DNA of 64,000 bases from positions 62,001 to 126,000 of the forward strand of contig JBJEQF010000016.1 in assembly GCA_051881615.1 (NCBI GenBank), read 5' to 3'. The DNA comes from CAMFTQ01 sp051881615. Its GTDB lineage: Bacteria; Bacillota; Clostridia; Oscillospirales; Acutalibacteraceae. Made by a program: the position numbers and the translations under genes. A model generated the notes under the pieces. That model saw only the letters and a list, made by a program, of their open reading frames with translations, searched no databases and was not told where the DNA came from. Position 1 is the first letter of the stretch. The number at the start of each line of letters is the position of its first letter. Positions 55,430 to 64,000 of the stretch are shown here, piece by piece.

Positions 55430-57855
55430 CAGTAGTACCTGCCTTCTCCGATTGTAACTTCATCCTTATATCCGACTGTGACAGTTTTTATTGTTGAAAC
55501 CTCAGTATTCTTTTGAGCCTCTGTAACATAATGATAATTGCTTTCCCAGCTTGCAACATCCATCAGATTGACAGGAGCCGTGGTATTAAAGAAGTAATAA
55601 CCCGGCTCAAGCACCTTGAGCAGATCGCCTGCAGAATTACGTAGAGTAAGTCTACTACTTATAAGAATAACCTGACCTGTTTTTGTGGTCTTTACTCCGT
55701 TGATGTCTGTAAATTCGCAGGTTGTGGAGTTCATTGATGTGTCTATTCTCAGGTAATCACCCTTAAATTCATTTGCTTTAATTATAATGTTTTCTGCCCT
55801 TAATGCTGATGAAGCACCTGTTGAAATTGATGAAGCTGCCGAAAAATCACAGTCGATTGTTTTTGCCTCATACTGAACGTTAGCAAGCTGTCCCGACTTA
55901 GCGATAAAGTCGATGTATTTTCCTGTCTGATTTTGCGTTGTAATACTCGAATTGATTTCGCCGCTGCTGTTAACCCAGCCGATATCCGCCTCACTTGAGT
56001 CTATATCGTCAGCTGCGACTTTGCCGTCGTTATCTAAAAAGAACTGCTCGCCCTCGGGTGAGAAGAGGTTGATGCCGTTATTTTTAATTGAATACATACC
56101 CTTATTTACGGTATATGTGCCACCGGAGTATTGAACATAAAAGGTGCTTCCAACCATTAAGGAGCAGGCGTTTTTGCCCCAGTAGGGACGAATCCAGAAC
56201 TCTCCTGTGCCCTCGTTTTTAATTGTGGTCTTAACACCCGAATTTGCCTCATCTGTTTTTGGGTTTATCATCAGAGTTGCGTCGTCGCTTCTGATTGACA
56301 TTTTAACATCGTTTTTTACAACCATCTCATTTACGTTGTACCACAAATAGAAGAACTCTTTGCTATACATATCGTAAAAGCCGTTTGTACCCGGCATCTT
56401 GTTCGGCGCACAGTATATCGAGTAATCTTTCCAGTCATTTGTAGGAGCTTCAAATCTTTCAACCGCACTCCAGGAGTTGTTGTCTGTTTGGAACTCGCTG
56501 TTTTCATTAAGAATTTTTACCGGCGTTTTATATGATATGCTTTCATAGGCACTGTGAACATCTCTGCCTGCGATTGCCTCATCATATACGTCAAGGTCCT
56601 TGACCATCTGATATTTATCGTAGTGGTCTGTGCCGGGCACGTTCATATTTTTAAGTGGCGTCACATAAACAGGGTTAAATAAATCCTCGCCGTTAACAAC
56701 CCAGTAGTAGCCCGCTTCGTAATGCTGGCTTCTGTCGGGTATTCTGTAACCGTCAGAGTCGTAGCAGTCAAGGTCAACGTCATTTAAAAAGCGGACTACA
56801 ACGCCATATCTGTTTCTGTCTTTGCTTGAGCATCTTACAACGAAGGATGGGCTTTTATCCCTTGTACGAGAGAGCATATTGTGCGCAATAGTTAGGAATT
56901 CACACTCAAGCTCAACACCGTATACGTTATCGTTTGTAAAGTAGCTTACGTTGTGATTTGCACCGTCTTTGTATCCGGTAGCGTTAGTGACACGCTTTCC
57001 GTTGTAATTACCTAAAAAGTAAACGCCCTGATTATATGCGTTATATATGCTTCGGTGGTCGTTAGTATCGTTTTTAACTGCCTCTGTAAAAACAAGGGGG
57101 AATCTTGATTCGATTACGTCTTCGGTAGCGTTGTTGTTCATCTGGAATATCAGACCGCCCTCATCATCGGTCTGCTTAAGTAATTGCTGCTGCCAGCCGG
57201 CATAGTTTCCCTCTGACATTCTCATTGAATAGTTTGTCTGAGCGCCTACCATAAGGAAATCGCTGAGAGAGCCCGTTACTTCTGTCTTCGGCCTTACGAT
57301 ATCCTTTACATTAATTTTCAGCGTTTCTGTTCTCTCTTCTGTTACAGGCTTTTTGGTAACATCAAAACTGATAGACAAATCGCTGTCACGCTTGTCGTCA
57401 CTGTCTGACGTATATTTGCCCTCTGAGCTGAAGGCAGACATATCTACAGTACCGCCAGGCTTTCTTGTAACCTTGATGTATGAATCACCTACTATAGTAT
57501 AGTGTAAGCCCTTTAAGCTGTTTATTTCATCAAGTGCTTCCTGCGCTGTGTCAAACGGTCCGCTTATCTGAACTTCTCCGCTTGCATCGTAATACAAAAC
57601 ATAATAGCGTGATACATCCTCGTCGATTGGTACAGTAAGCTTGTTAGAAAGCACAAGCTCCTGCGCAAGGTCAAGTGCGCTCTTTGCAGAAACATAAGCC
57701 TGTCTTGAATTGAGCTGTGAGCCTGTTTCTTTTTGCTGGAGCATAGCAATCGATAAAAAAGAGCCTGTTGTCAAAAACAAAACTAAAACAAGCGCAATGG
57801 CAAGCACCATTGAAACGCCTTTTTTGCTTTTGAACTTTATTCTGCGCTTTTGCAT
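55429..57855 (-). CDS. very large prepilin-like protein lacking Glu5 (GspK/PilX-like)
   Basis: About 808 aa. The N-terminus KSKKG-VSMVLAIALVLVLFLTTGSF has the peptidase glycine and hydrophobic helix but valine and leucine where glutamate +5 is expected, as in GspK- and PilX-type tip pilins. The segment SRQAYVSAKSALDLAQELVL after the helix resembles the PilX/GspK N-terminal region. The rest is a long beta-rich exported domain with repeated Asn/Tyr-rich stretches, unrecognised. I prefer ATG 57855, 7 bases after AAAAGGGG; ATG 57861 is almost on the site. A tip or adhesin role is inferred. Confidence 0.75.
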   Translation of the reverse strand: MQKRRIKFKSKKGVSMVLAIALVLVLFLTTGSFLSIAMLQQKETGSQLNSRQAYVSAKSALDLAQELVLSNKLTVPIDEDVSRYYVLYYDASGEVQISGPFDTAQEALDEINSLKGLHYTIVGDSYIKVTRKPGGTVDMSAFSSEGKYTSDSDDKRDSDLSISFDVTKKPVTEERTETLKINVKDIVRPKTEVTGSLSDFLMVGAQTNYSMRMSEGNYAGWQQQLLKQTDDEGGLIFQMNNNATEDVIESRFPLVFTEAVKNDTNDHRSIYNAYNQGVYFLGNYNGKRVTNATGYKDGANHNVSYFTNDNVYGVELECEFLTIAHNMLSRTRDKSPSFVVRCSSKDRNRYGVVVRFLNDVDLDCYDSDGYRIPDRSQHYEAGYYWVVNGEDLFNPVYVTPLKNMNVPGTDHYDKYQMVKDLDVYDEAIAGRDVHSAYESISYKTPVKILNENSEFQTDNNSWSAVERFEAPTNDWKDYSIYCAPNKMPGTNGFYDMYSKEFFYLWYNVNEMVVKNDVKMSIRSDDATLMINPKTDEANSGVKTTIKNEGTGEFWIRPYWGKNACSLMVGSTFYVQYSGGTYTVNKGMYSIKNNGINLFSPEGEQFFLDNDGKVAADDIDSSEADIGWVNSSGEINSSITTQNQTGKYIDFIAKSGQLANVQYEAKTIDCDFSAASSISTGASSALRAENIIIKANEFKGDYLRIDTSMNSTTCEFTDINGVKTTKTGQVILISSRLTLRNSAGDLLKVLEPGYYFFNTTAPVNLMDVASWESNYHYVTEAQKNTEVSTIKTVTVGYKDEVTIGEGRYY

Positions 57856-57873
57856 TTTCATACCCCTTTTCTA

Positions 57874-59115
57874 TTAAATGATAACATCGTACATACCAAA
57901 CATTGCCTGAACGATAGATATTACTACAAAGCCTACAACAAAGGCAATTGCTACTGTCATCGCAGGTGTCATAGCGTCTGTCATACGTTGTGTTGCGTCG
58001 TTTGCCTGTTCCTCATACATATCTGCCATCTTTTTAAGTGATTCGCCGAGCATACCGCTCTCTTCACCTACTCTTACCATAGAAACAAACAATGAATCAA
58101 ACACCTTTGAGTGTCTGCCGAGCGATACGTTGATAGGCGTACCGATTCTTACGTCTTCAATTACCTGATTTAAGCAGTCAGATACATATTTGTTGCCTAC
58201 TACATCTCTTGAAAGCTCCAAGGACGTTAAGATATTTACACCCGAGTCTGTAAGCGAAGCCATCATATTTGCAAAGCGTGTAATCTGGTTAAGTCTTAAA
58301 ACCTCACCGATAATCGGGATTTTAAGCTGATATGTTGACCACCACATACAGAATTTGTAGTTTTTCTGATATAAAAGTCTTAAGCCGACTACAAGAACTA
58401 CTACACCCAACAGAATATAGAAGCCGTAGTTTATAATAACATCAGACATACCCATTGTCATCTGCGTCATAACAGGCAATTCTGCGCCGAAGCTTGCAAA
58501 TAAATCCTTAAATGACGGCAGTACAACTACGCTCATTACAACAATAAGTGCAATTACAAGTACAAGCAAAAAGCTGGGGTAAATCATTGCGCTTTTGAGC
58601 TTGCCCTTTAAGGTCATTTCTTTTTTCAGCAGATTTACGCATTTATCAAATGCATCGTCAAGACGTCCGTTTGCCTCACCTGTCTGAATAATGTTTACGT
58701 AAACCTTAGGGAAGGTCTTAAACGAGCCGATTGACTGTGAAAGCGTGATACCGTTATACAGGTTTGCAGATATTTCCTGCAAAATTCTGAGCATTTTCTT
58801 GTCTTTTTCCGTATCGCACAAAACAGCCATAGCTATTGAGAGCGAAACGCCGGAACGAATCATCATAGCCATCTGGTGCATAAATGCAAGCAGACGCTTT
58901 TTTTTGATTTTTAAGTCGTGTACGTCCTTTGAGCCGCCGATTTCTCTTTGCCAGATCGGAATATCCTCCTGCGGATCCTTTTTTGCCTCGGTAACAGAAA
59001 TAGGCTTTAAGCCTCTGGCTTCAAGGTTTTTTCTTACTTCTTCCTTTGAATTGGCAACCATTTCTGATTTATATTTTCTGTTTTTATCATTTACCGCTAC
59101 ATAACTGTACTTCAC
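57874..59115 (-). CDS. pilC: type IV pilus platform protein (PilC/GspF)
   Basis: A 413-aa inner-membrane platform protein with the duplicated T2SSF domain. An N-terminal region (KYSYVAVNDKNRKYKSEM, ENLEARGLKPISV-type) is followed by copy 1 (about 65-190: AFMHQMAMMIRSGVSLSIAM) and copy 2 (about 270-410: FANMMASLTDSGVNILTSLE), each ending in membrane helices. It anchors the PilB/PilT motors. GTG 59115 has AGGAGG 8 bases upstream; an earlier GTG overlaps that site. The gene starts just after the pilT stop. Confidence 0.92.
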   Translation of the reverse strand: MKYSYVAVNDKNRKYKSEMVANSKEEVRKNLEARGLKPISVTEAKKDPQEDIPIWQREIGGSKDVHDLKIKKKRLLAFMHQMAMMIRSGVSLSIAMAVLCDTEKDKKMLRILQEISANLYNGITLSQSIGSFKTFPKVYVNIIQTGEANGRLDDAFDKCVNLLKKEMTLKGKLKSAMIYPSFLLVLVIALIVVMSVVVLPSFKDLFASFGAELPVMTQMTMGMSDVIINYGFYILLGVVVLVVGLRLLYQKNYKFCMWWSTYQLKIPIIGEVLRLNQITRFANMMASLTDSGVNILTSLELSRDVVGNKYVSDCLNQVIEDVRIGTPINVSLGRHSKVFDSLFVSMVRVGEESGMLGESLKKMADMYEEQANDATQRMTDAMTPAMTVAIAFVVGFVVISIVQAMFGMYDVII

Positions 59116-59120
59116 AGCTA

Positions 59121-60394
59121 TCACCTCCTGTTTCTGTTGATATATGCAGCCGTGCTGTTGTTAAGTGCAGCTGTGTATGTCTGCTTAGTCTGCACATCAA
59201 AATCCTCGCCCACGTCATAGCTGTATTTTTCTGCCGTTTCTTTAGTGATAAGTCTTTTATTATACAGATTTTCAATGCTGAGATTTTTTGTAATCATACC
59301 GAGCGACTGGTTAAGAGCTATCATCTGATCAATCTGCGGGATTTTATCCTCGCGAATAAGGTTAGCAATAGCCGAATTGACAAACATAATCTCAAACGCG
59401 CCTATTCTGCCTGTGTTGTCTGCCTTTGGCAGAAGTCTTTGCGATACTACAGCCTTCAGCGTTGTTGAAAGCTGGCCGAGCGCCTGCTTGTGTCGCTCCG
59501 TCGGATACATATCAATCAAGCGGTCGATTGTCTTTGCAGCACTCTCCGTATGCAATGTAGAAAGCACAAGATGTCCTGTTTCGGCAGCTCTTAAGGCAAT
59601 CGTCATTGACTCAAGGTCACGGATTTCGCCCATCAGGATAATATCGGGGTCCTCACGAAGTGCCGACCTGAGTGCTGTATTGTAGTCAACGCTGTCCTCG
59701 CCGACCTCTCTTTGGTTGATGATACATTTGTCGGGCGTATGCACATACTCTACAGGGTCCTCGATAGTGATAATATGCAGATTCTCTCTGTNNNNNNNNN
59801 NNNNNNNNNNNNNNNNNNNNNNNNNNNNNNNNNNNNNNNNNNNNNNNNNNNNNNNNNNNNNNNNNNNNNNNNNNNNNNNNNNNNNNNNNNNGTATGCACA
59901 TACTCTACAGGGTCCTCGATAGTGATAATATGCAGATTCTCTCTGTGGTTAATTTCATTTATCAGCGCCGCAAGCGTTGTTGATTTACCGCTGCCGGTAG
60001 GACCTGTAACAAGCACAAGTCCCTCTTTCAGGTTCAGGATTTTTGATATGGCAGACGGAAGATTTAAATCCTCAAGTCTTGGCGGCTTAAGCTTGATAAT
60101 ACGCATTACAAGCGTAACGCCGAAACGCTGTCTGAATGCGTTTACACGGAAACGTGCGGCATTTTCAAACTGGTATGACGCGTCAATATCACCTGTTTTG
60201 CAAAAGGTTTCGTAATGTCCCGGCTCAAGCACTTCTTTTATATAGCCGAGAACAGTTTCTTCATCAAGCACCTGCGCACCCTCAAAGGAGCAGATTGTAC
60301 CGTCTGTTCTGTAGGAGGGCTTGTTATTGCTTGCAAGGTGAATATCCGACGCATTTTTGCTTATGGCAAATTGAACCATTTCTTTAAAATTCAT
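59121..60394 (-). CDS. pilT: pilus retraction ATPase PilT, split by an assembly gap
   Basis: PilT powers pilus retraction. The N-terminal half (MNFKEMVQFAISKNASDIHL, PAS-like domain, Walker A VTGPTGSGKSTTLAAL, ITIEDPVEYVH) and C-terminal half (TPDKCIINQREVGEDSVDY, Walker B IILMGEIRDLESM, ETGHLVLSTLHTESA) lie on either side of 100 N. A 55-bp sequence is repeated on both sides of the N run; removing the N run and one copy leaves exactly 1119 bp in frame, a 372-aa PilT joined at EDPVEYVH-TPDKC. ATG 60394 follows GGAGAG at 7 bases. So the gene is probably intact. Confidence 0.88.
59737..59946. other. scaffold gap (100 N) flanked by a 55-bp exact duplicate
   Basis: Bases 59792-59891 are N. Bases 59737-59791 and 59892-59946 are identical (they begin GTATGCACATACTC and end TTCTCTCTGT). 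This is what unmerged contig ends sharing a 55-mer look like, so the gap probably has no missing sequence. Confidence 0.92.
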
Positions 60395-60398
60395 ATTA

Positions 60399-62111
60399 TC
60401 ACTCTCCATCCTCTTGATATACCTCTGAAACAGTATCTACATATGTTTCAAAGGAAATAATACCGTCAAGAAGCAGCTTTTTCAGGTTATCTCTCAATGA
60501 GATCATTCCCTCGCCTCTTGCGATAGCGTCTATTTCATCTGTTGTCTTGCCTGCGTGAATTGCGTTTTTGATTGCGCTTGTAACAGGCATAACCTCGTGA
60601 ACTGCAATACGTCCCTTGTAGCCTAAGTTGTTGCAGTTCTGACAGGTGCCGGGCTTATAAAGCGTAACTTTTTCTGTCAGCGGAAGTCCGATTACTCTAA
60701 GCTCATCCTCTGACGCTGTGTATGGAATTTTGCAGTCGGGGCAAAGTCTTCTGACAAGCTTCTGTGCAATAACGCCGAGCATTGAGGACGAAACCATATA
60801 CGGCTCAACGCCCATATCGATAAGACGGACAACCGAGCTTGCCGCATTGTAGGTATGGATTGTCGACAATACCAAGTGGCCTGTGATAGCGGCACGTGCG
60901 GCGATATCGGCAGTTTCTTGGTCTCGGATTTCACCGATCATAATAACGTCGGGGTCCTGACGCAGAATAGAACGAAGAACGCTTGCAAAGGACAAGCCTG
61001 CCTTGTCGTTGATATCAACCTGTGTGATGCCGGGGATTACCATTTCTACAGGGTTTTCAACGGTTACAATGTTTACCGATTCATTATTAAGGCCCTGAAG
61101 AGCCGCATACAATGTAGTTGACTTACCGCTACCCGTAGCACCCGAAAGCAGAATAATACCTCTGTTTGATGTGAGAAGCTGGTCGAATTTTTCAAGGTTT
61201 TCGGGCAAAAAGCCGATGCTTGATTTGTCAAGCTTTAGTCCGAGAGCTGTTGTAATTCTGATTACGATTTTTTCACCGTAAACGCTCGGCAGTGAGGACA
61301 CACGCATATCAATCTTCTGATTCTGCACGGTATAGTGCAGACGTCCGTCCTGCGGAATACGCTTTTCTGCAATATTCATACCGCTGATAAATTTAATACG
61401 GCTCGTTACAGAGGGCGCAAGCTCCTTGCCTGTTTCCATATATTTAACAAGCTTACCGTCAACACGGAAGCGGATAATCATTTTTGCTTCCTGAGGTTCA
61501 ATGTGAATATCAGACGCGCGCTGGTTTACAGCGTCGGCAATCATATTGTTTACAAATTTGATGATCGGCTGGTTGTCGACGTCCTCCTGATCCTCAGTGG
61601 ACAGAGTATCCTCTGTTTTTGCCATCTGGCTCTGAACAAACTCCTGCGCCTCGTCATAAACAGACGACTGGTCGTTTCCCTCGTACAGCTCTCTTATCTT
61701 TTCTTCAAGCTGTGTAGGAGTGCAGACAGCAGTTCTGACCTTCTTTTTTGTATAGTTGTTTATAGCGTACACCGCTTTGTAATCAAGCGGATTTGTCATT
61801 GCAACGGTAAGGAAATTTCCGTTTAACTCAATCGGCATAGCCTTATATTCCTTAACCATTGTGTCGGGAAGAAGCTCTATAAGTCCGTCACTTATAATGT
61901 ATGTACTTAAATCAATAAGCGGAAGGTGCATTTTGTCAGCAAGAATTTTGTAAATCTGTTCCTCTGTAACAACGCCCTCTGTAACAAGTGCTTCTTCGAT
62001 AGTTTTTGTATTGTCGTCTAAATACTGCATCTGAACACGCTTGATAGTCTTTAGGCGAACTATTTCATTTTTTACAAGGTCATTTGTAAGATTAAATATT
62101 GACGGCTTCAT
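60399..62111 (-). CDS. pilB: pilus extension ATPase PilB (GspE family)
   Basis: A 570-aa hexameric ATPase for pilus assembly. Domains: N-terminal MshEN/GspE-N (about 30-150), ATPase core with RASDIHIEPQEAKMIIRFRVDG, Walker A LLSGATGSGKSTTLYAAL, the aspartate box ENPVE, Walker B DPDVIMIGEIRDQETADIA, and a tetracysteine zinc site (LCPDCKIPY and GTCQNCNNLGY). It precedes pilT by four bases in the operon. Confidence 0.95.
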   Translation of the reverse strand: MKPSIFNLTNDLVKNEIVRLKTIKRVQMQYLDDNTKTIEEALVTEGVVTEEQIYKILADKMHLPLIDLSTYIISDGLIELLPDTMVKEYKAMPIELNGNFLTVAMTNPLDYKAVYAINNYTKKKVRTAVCTPTQLEEKIRELYEGNDQSSVYDEAQEFVQSQMAKTEDTLSTEDQEDVDNQPIIKFVNNMIADAVNQRASDIHIEPQEAKMIIRFRVDGKLVKYMETGKELAPSVTSRIKFISGMNIAEKRIPQDGRLHYTVQNQKIDMRVSSLPSVYGEKIVIRITTALGLKLDKSSIGFLPENLEKFDQLLTSNRGIILLSGATGSGKSTTLYAALQGLNNESVNIVTVENPVEMVIPGITQVDINDKAGLSFASVLRSILRQDPDVIMIGEIRDQETADIAARAAITGHLVLSTIHTYNAASSVVRLIDMGVEPYMVSSSMLGVIAQKLVRRLCPDCKIPYTASEDELRVIGLPLTEKVTLYKPGTCQNCNNLGYKGRIAVHEVMPVTSAIKNAIHAGKTTDEIDAIARGEGMISLRDNLKKLLLDGIISFETYVDTVSEVYQEDGE

Positions 62112-62153
62112 AAAAGGATCCTCTCCGATGTTATTCTGAATGCTATATTAAAG

Positions 62154-62936
62154 CTATAGAGTAAGCATATCGACGTACAATTGTACGGCATACTCAATCT
62201 GACTTTGAAATAAAAGTGCGCTTATTGCTCCAATGCAAAGAAACGGGCCGAACGGAAAATAGGCTGATACCTCTGATTTTGAAAACAGCTTTTTAACAAG
62301 CAGAAATACAATATATACTCCCGCTGTCATTACAGCGATAAAAAACGACGCATATACCATAGGAAAGCCAAGCATTGCTCCGACCGCCGACATTAGCTTT
62401 ACATCGCCAAAGCCCATACCTTCCTTTTTAAAAACAAGTATAGATAAAATATTTATAAGAAATAATGTACCGCCGCCGCACAAAGCACCGAGCAATATAT
62501 CCCAAATGCTCTTTATCATCAGCTTTTCGCCCAAAAATAAATCATACATCGAAAAAGCAACGCAGATAACTGCAAGCACTGCGGTAAACTGGTCGGGAAT
62601 AATCGAATACTTTGCGTCTGACATAATTATCAGAAGCATAGCATAGCAGATGATAAGCGAAAACAGCGTATAAACCGTATAGCCGAATGTGGCAAAGCAC
62701 AGGATTGTAACGACAACAAGCAAAGCAGAAACATAAATTCCGCTTTGCCTATATTCGTATCTTTTGCCAAGCATTTCTTCTGTCGGCTCTTCGTCATAAT
62801 CACACAGCCACCTTGCAGGTATCGCATTTAGCAGGCGGTATGCAAAAAACACTGTAAATACTGATACGGCCGCTATAACTGCCGACAGAATATATGCTGT
62901 AATTTCTGAAAAATCAGGGGAAAGATAAGTAATCAT
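62154..62936 (-). CDS. prepilin peptidase (A24 family), without N-methylase domain
   Basis: A 260-aa polytopic aspartyl protease that cleaves the prepilins encoded downstream. The two catalytic aspartates lie in SDAKYSIIPDQFTAV and GFGDVKLMSAVGAMLG. The N-terminal region lacks the zinc-binding CxxC...CxxC methylase domain of PilD; instead there is one helix and a charged loop (CDYDEEPTEEMLGKRYEY). It may therefore cleave without N-methylating, or methylation may be done elsewhere. Confidence 0.88.
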   Translation of the reverse strand: MITYLSPDFSEITAYILSAVIAAVSVFTVFFAYRLLNAIPARWLCDYDEEPTEEMLGKRYEYRQSGIYVSALLVVVTILCFATFGYTVYTLFSLIICYAMLLIIMSDAKYSIIPDQFTAVLAVICVAFSMYDLFLGEKLMIKSIWDILLGALCGGGTLFLINILSILVFKKEGMGFGDVKLMSAVGAMLGFPMVYASFFIAVMTAGVYIVFLLVKKLFSKSEVSAYFPFGPFLCIGAISALLFQSQIEYAVQLYVDMLTL

Positions 62937-62964
62937 CTATACACTGTCCTCACCGGGAATTTTA

Positions 62965-63555
62965 TCATTCTGCAGTTACTGCTGCCGACGGCATCTTTGT
63001 AGCGTCAAAGTAATAGAGCGTTACGCTTAATCTTACGTCATAGGTAGCTGTTTTGTCAATAGGAGCCATACTGATGCTGTTTATAAAATAACAACCCTTT
63101 GAATCCTGCTCAAGATAGTGAATGAGCTTCTGTGTTTTTTCCATTGACTCTCTAAAAGAGAATTCAAGTGATGTAGTATAAAGCGGAATACCTGTTGTTG
63201 ATGTTCTGCCCTGTGGGTCCTGAACGCCGGCACCACGGCTCAGGCTCGTCATAGTAATCTTGAGCTGATTGAAAATTCTCTGTAAATCCTCGATAGATGA
63301 TTTAGAGTCAACATAGAGCAACGACTGCTCCTCGTTGTATTTTTCTGTGAGCTGTGCGATCTTTTCATCTATTTTTGCCTGATTTTCAAGTGTGTACTCG
63401 TACTTTGCAACCTCTGCAACTGCCGCGTCGTGGTTTGCGTTGTACTGGTCAATTCTTGACAAAGCAGGGAAAAACAAAACGTTTGCCAACACAAGAAACA
63501 GAACAAGCAGTACCACACATATCAAAACCGAATTCGGTATATTTTGCTTTTTCAT
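62965..63555 (-). CDS. PilO-like pilus alignment protein
   Basis: A 196-aa bitopic membrane protein: a short cytoplasmic start, one helix (SVLICVVLLVLFLVLANVLF), a periplasm-side coiled coil (about 35-95, IDQYNANHDAAVAEVAKYEY and following) and a ferredoxin-like C-terminal domain. The layout, and the position between the PilN-like gene and the peptidase, fit PilO. Start ATG follows AAGGGGGAACTGAAA. Confidence 0.75.
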   Translation of the reverse strand: MKKQNIPNSVLICVVLLVLFLVLANVLFFPALSRIDQYNANHDAAVAEVAKYEYTLENQAKIDEKIAQLTEKYNEEQSLLYVDSKSSIEDLQRIFNQLKITMTSLSRGAGVQDPQGRTSTTGIPLYTTSLEFSFRESMEKTQKLIHYLEQDSKGCYFINSISMAPIDKTATYDVRLSVTLYYFDATKMPSAAVTAE

Positions 63556-63568
63556 TTTCAGTTCCCCC

Positions 63569-64000
63569 TTAATTTGTGCTGTCTGCGTTATTTTCAGCCG
63601 AATTTTCTTCGACTGTCGGCTTTTCTGTTGCAGTCAGATTTGTCGAGAATGAATAGCCGGCTTTTTCGGTATTTTCGTTAATTGTAAAGGACGGGCTCAT
63701 CACAAAGAAGCCGTCAGCCTTTATATTGTTCTGAAGGTCAATAAACGTTTTGAAGTCCTTTGTTTTTCCGCTGATCGGTATCTCATAGGTTTCTACGCCT
63801 GTATCAGTTTTGTGAGAAAGCGAATAATAGTCAAACTCAGAAACCTTCTGCACTACCTGTCTGTTAAGCTCGTTTATAACATCCTCGCTGTAGAGCCTTG
63901 TTCTCGGGAGCAAAGCAGCGTCAACAGTCTGGTCGCTGATAGCCTTGTTGATGTCTTCCTCCTTCTGAATAAGAGCTTTTGCATAATCATATTCAGGCTT
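63569..64000 (-). CDS. PilN-like pilus assembly protein, 5' end outside window
   Basis: The frame is open from the window edge (residues KPEYDYAKALIQKEEDINKA) through the TTG at 63913 to the stop at 63569, so about 143 C-terminal residues are visible. Coiled-coil start, LNRQVVQKVSEFDYYSLSHK, and a beta-rich domain (TYEIPISGKTKDFKTFIDL; GYSFSTNLTATEK) match PilN-type alignment subunits, which pair with PilO. The identification rests mainly on position and fold pattern. The low-complexity end (ENSAENNADSTN) is unusual. Confidence 0.6.
   Translation of the reverse strand, partial: KPEYDYAKALIQKEEDINKAISDQTVDAALLPRTRLYSEDVINELNRQVVQKVSEFDYYSLSHKTDTGVETYEIPISGKTKDFKTFIDLQNNIKADGFFVMSPSFTINENTEKAGYSFSTNLTATEKPTVEENSAENNADSTN

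Noticed and set aside
59686..60215. Frames reading through the N run
   Set aside because: They depend on unknown bases and cross a scaffold gap; only the collapsed PilT frame makes biological sense.

Overview
This window most likely comes from the chromosome of a low-to-moderate-GC Gram-positive gut anaerobe of the Ruminococcus / Oscillospiraceae kind. The evidence is three secreted proteins ending in type I dockerin modules (two also carrying CBM26-type starch-binding modules), BspA-like leucine-rich-repeat proteins, the [FeFe]-hydrogenase maturase HydG, clostridial housekeeping paralogues (EF-G-like factor, citrate synthase of the roughly 457-aa type), AGGAGG Shine-Dalgarno sites with frequent GTG/TTG starts, and consensus sigma-A promoters. 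The CBM26 plus dockerin combination resembles the starch-degrading 'amylosome' described for Ruminococcus bromii; the species assignment is an inference.

Layout. 1-6.1 kb: the end of a DUF4340 gene, a PAS-domain gene that looks inserted into the preceding gene's terminator, then small single genes (C_GCAxxG_C_C protein, GNAT, DUF4405 membrane protein, endonuclease III, HAD phosphatase). 6.2-11.7 kb: housekeeping genes (MinD-like ATPase, mgsA, hisS-aspS, rplM-rpsI). 11.8-16.5 kb: a DUF4160/DUF2442 pair, a HIT protein, hydG and citrate synthase. 16.7-25.5 kb: a carbohydrate region with a CotH-CBM26-dockerin protein, an LRR-CBM26-dockerin protein and a malQ-glgP operon for intracellular glucan turnover. 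25.8-31.5 kb: cinA-like, rsmE, mtnN, two bacterial PH-domain membrane proteins and ilvB. 31.6-37.8 kb: a second LRR-dockerin protein with an internal 483-bp duplication, lepA, rpsT and mntP. 38-43.6 kb: two small membrane proteins, a complete type III toxin-antitoxin locus (ToxN/AbiQ toxin, pseudoknot-forming repeat RNA, terminator, consensus promoter) coupled to a PPOX-family gene, a ribbon-helix-helix gene, maf, a WYL regulator, an AEC transporter and a DUF6465 gene. 43.6-44.3 kb: a gene-free stretch rich in repeats. 44.3-53.2 kb: an RND transporter with a roughly 310-residue coiled coil in its docking domain under a TetR regulator with visible operators, an EF-G-like factor and ilvD. 53.3-64 kb: an FMN reductase and then a type IV pilus operon on the minus strand (pilN-like, pilO-like, prepilin peptidase, pilB, pilT, pilC, three prepilin-like proteins), interrupted in pilT by a 100-N scaffold gap that looks artefactual.

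No tRNA, rRNA, CRISPR array, insertion sequence, prophage or integrase was recognised. The clearest accessory system is the type III toxin-antitoxin module at 38.7-39.8 kb: base changes between its RNA repeats preserve both stems of an H-type pseudoknot, and the toxin gene shares an ATGA overlap with an unexpected second gene. All family names come from reading motifs; no database search was run.
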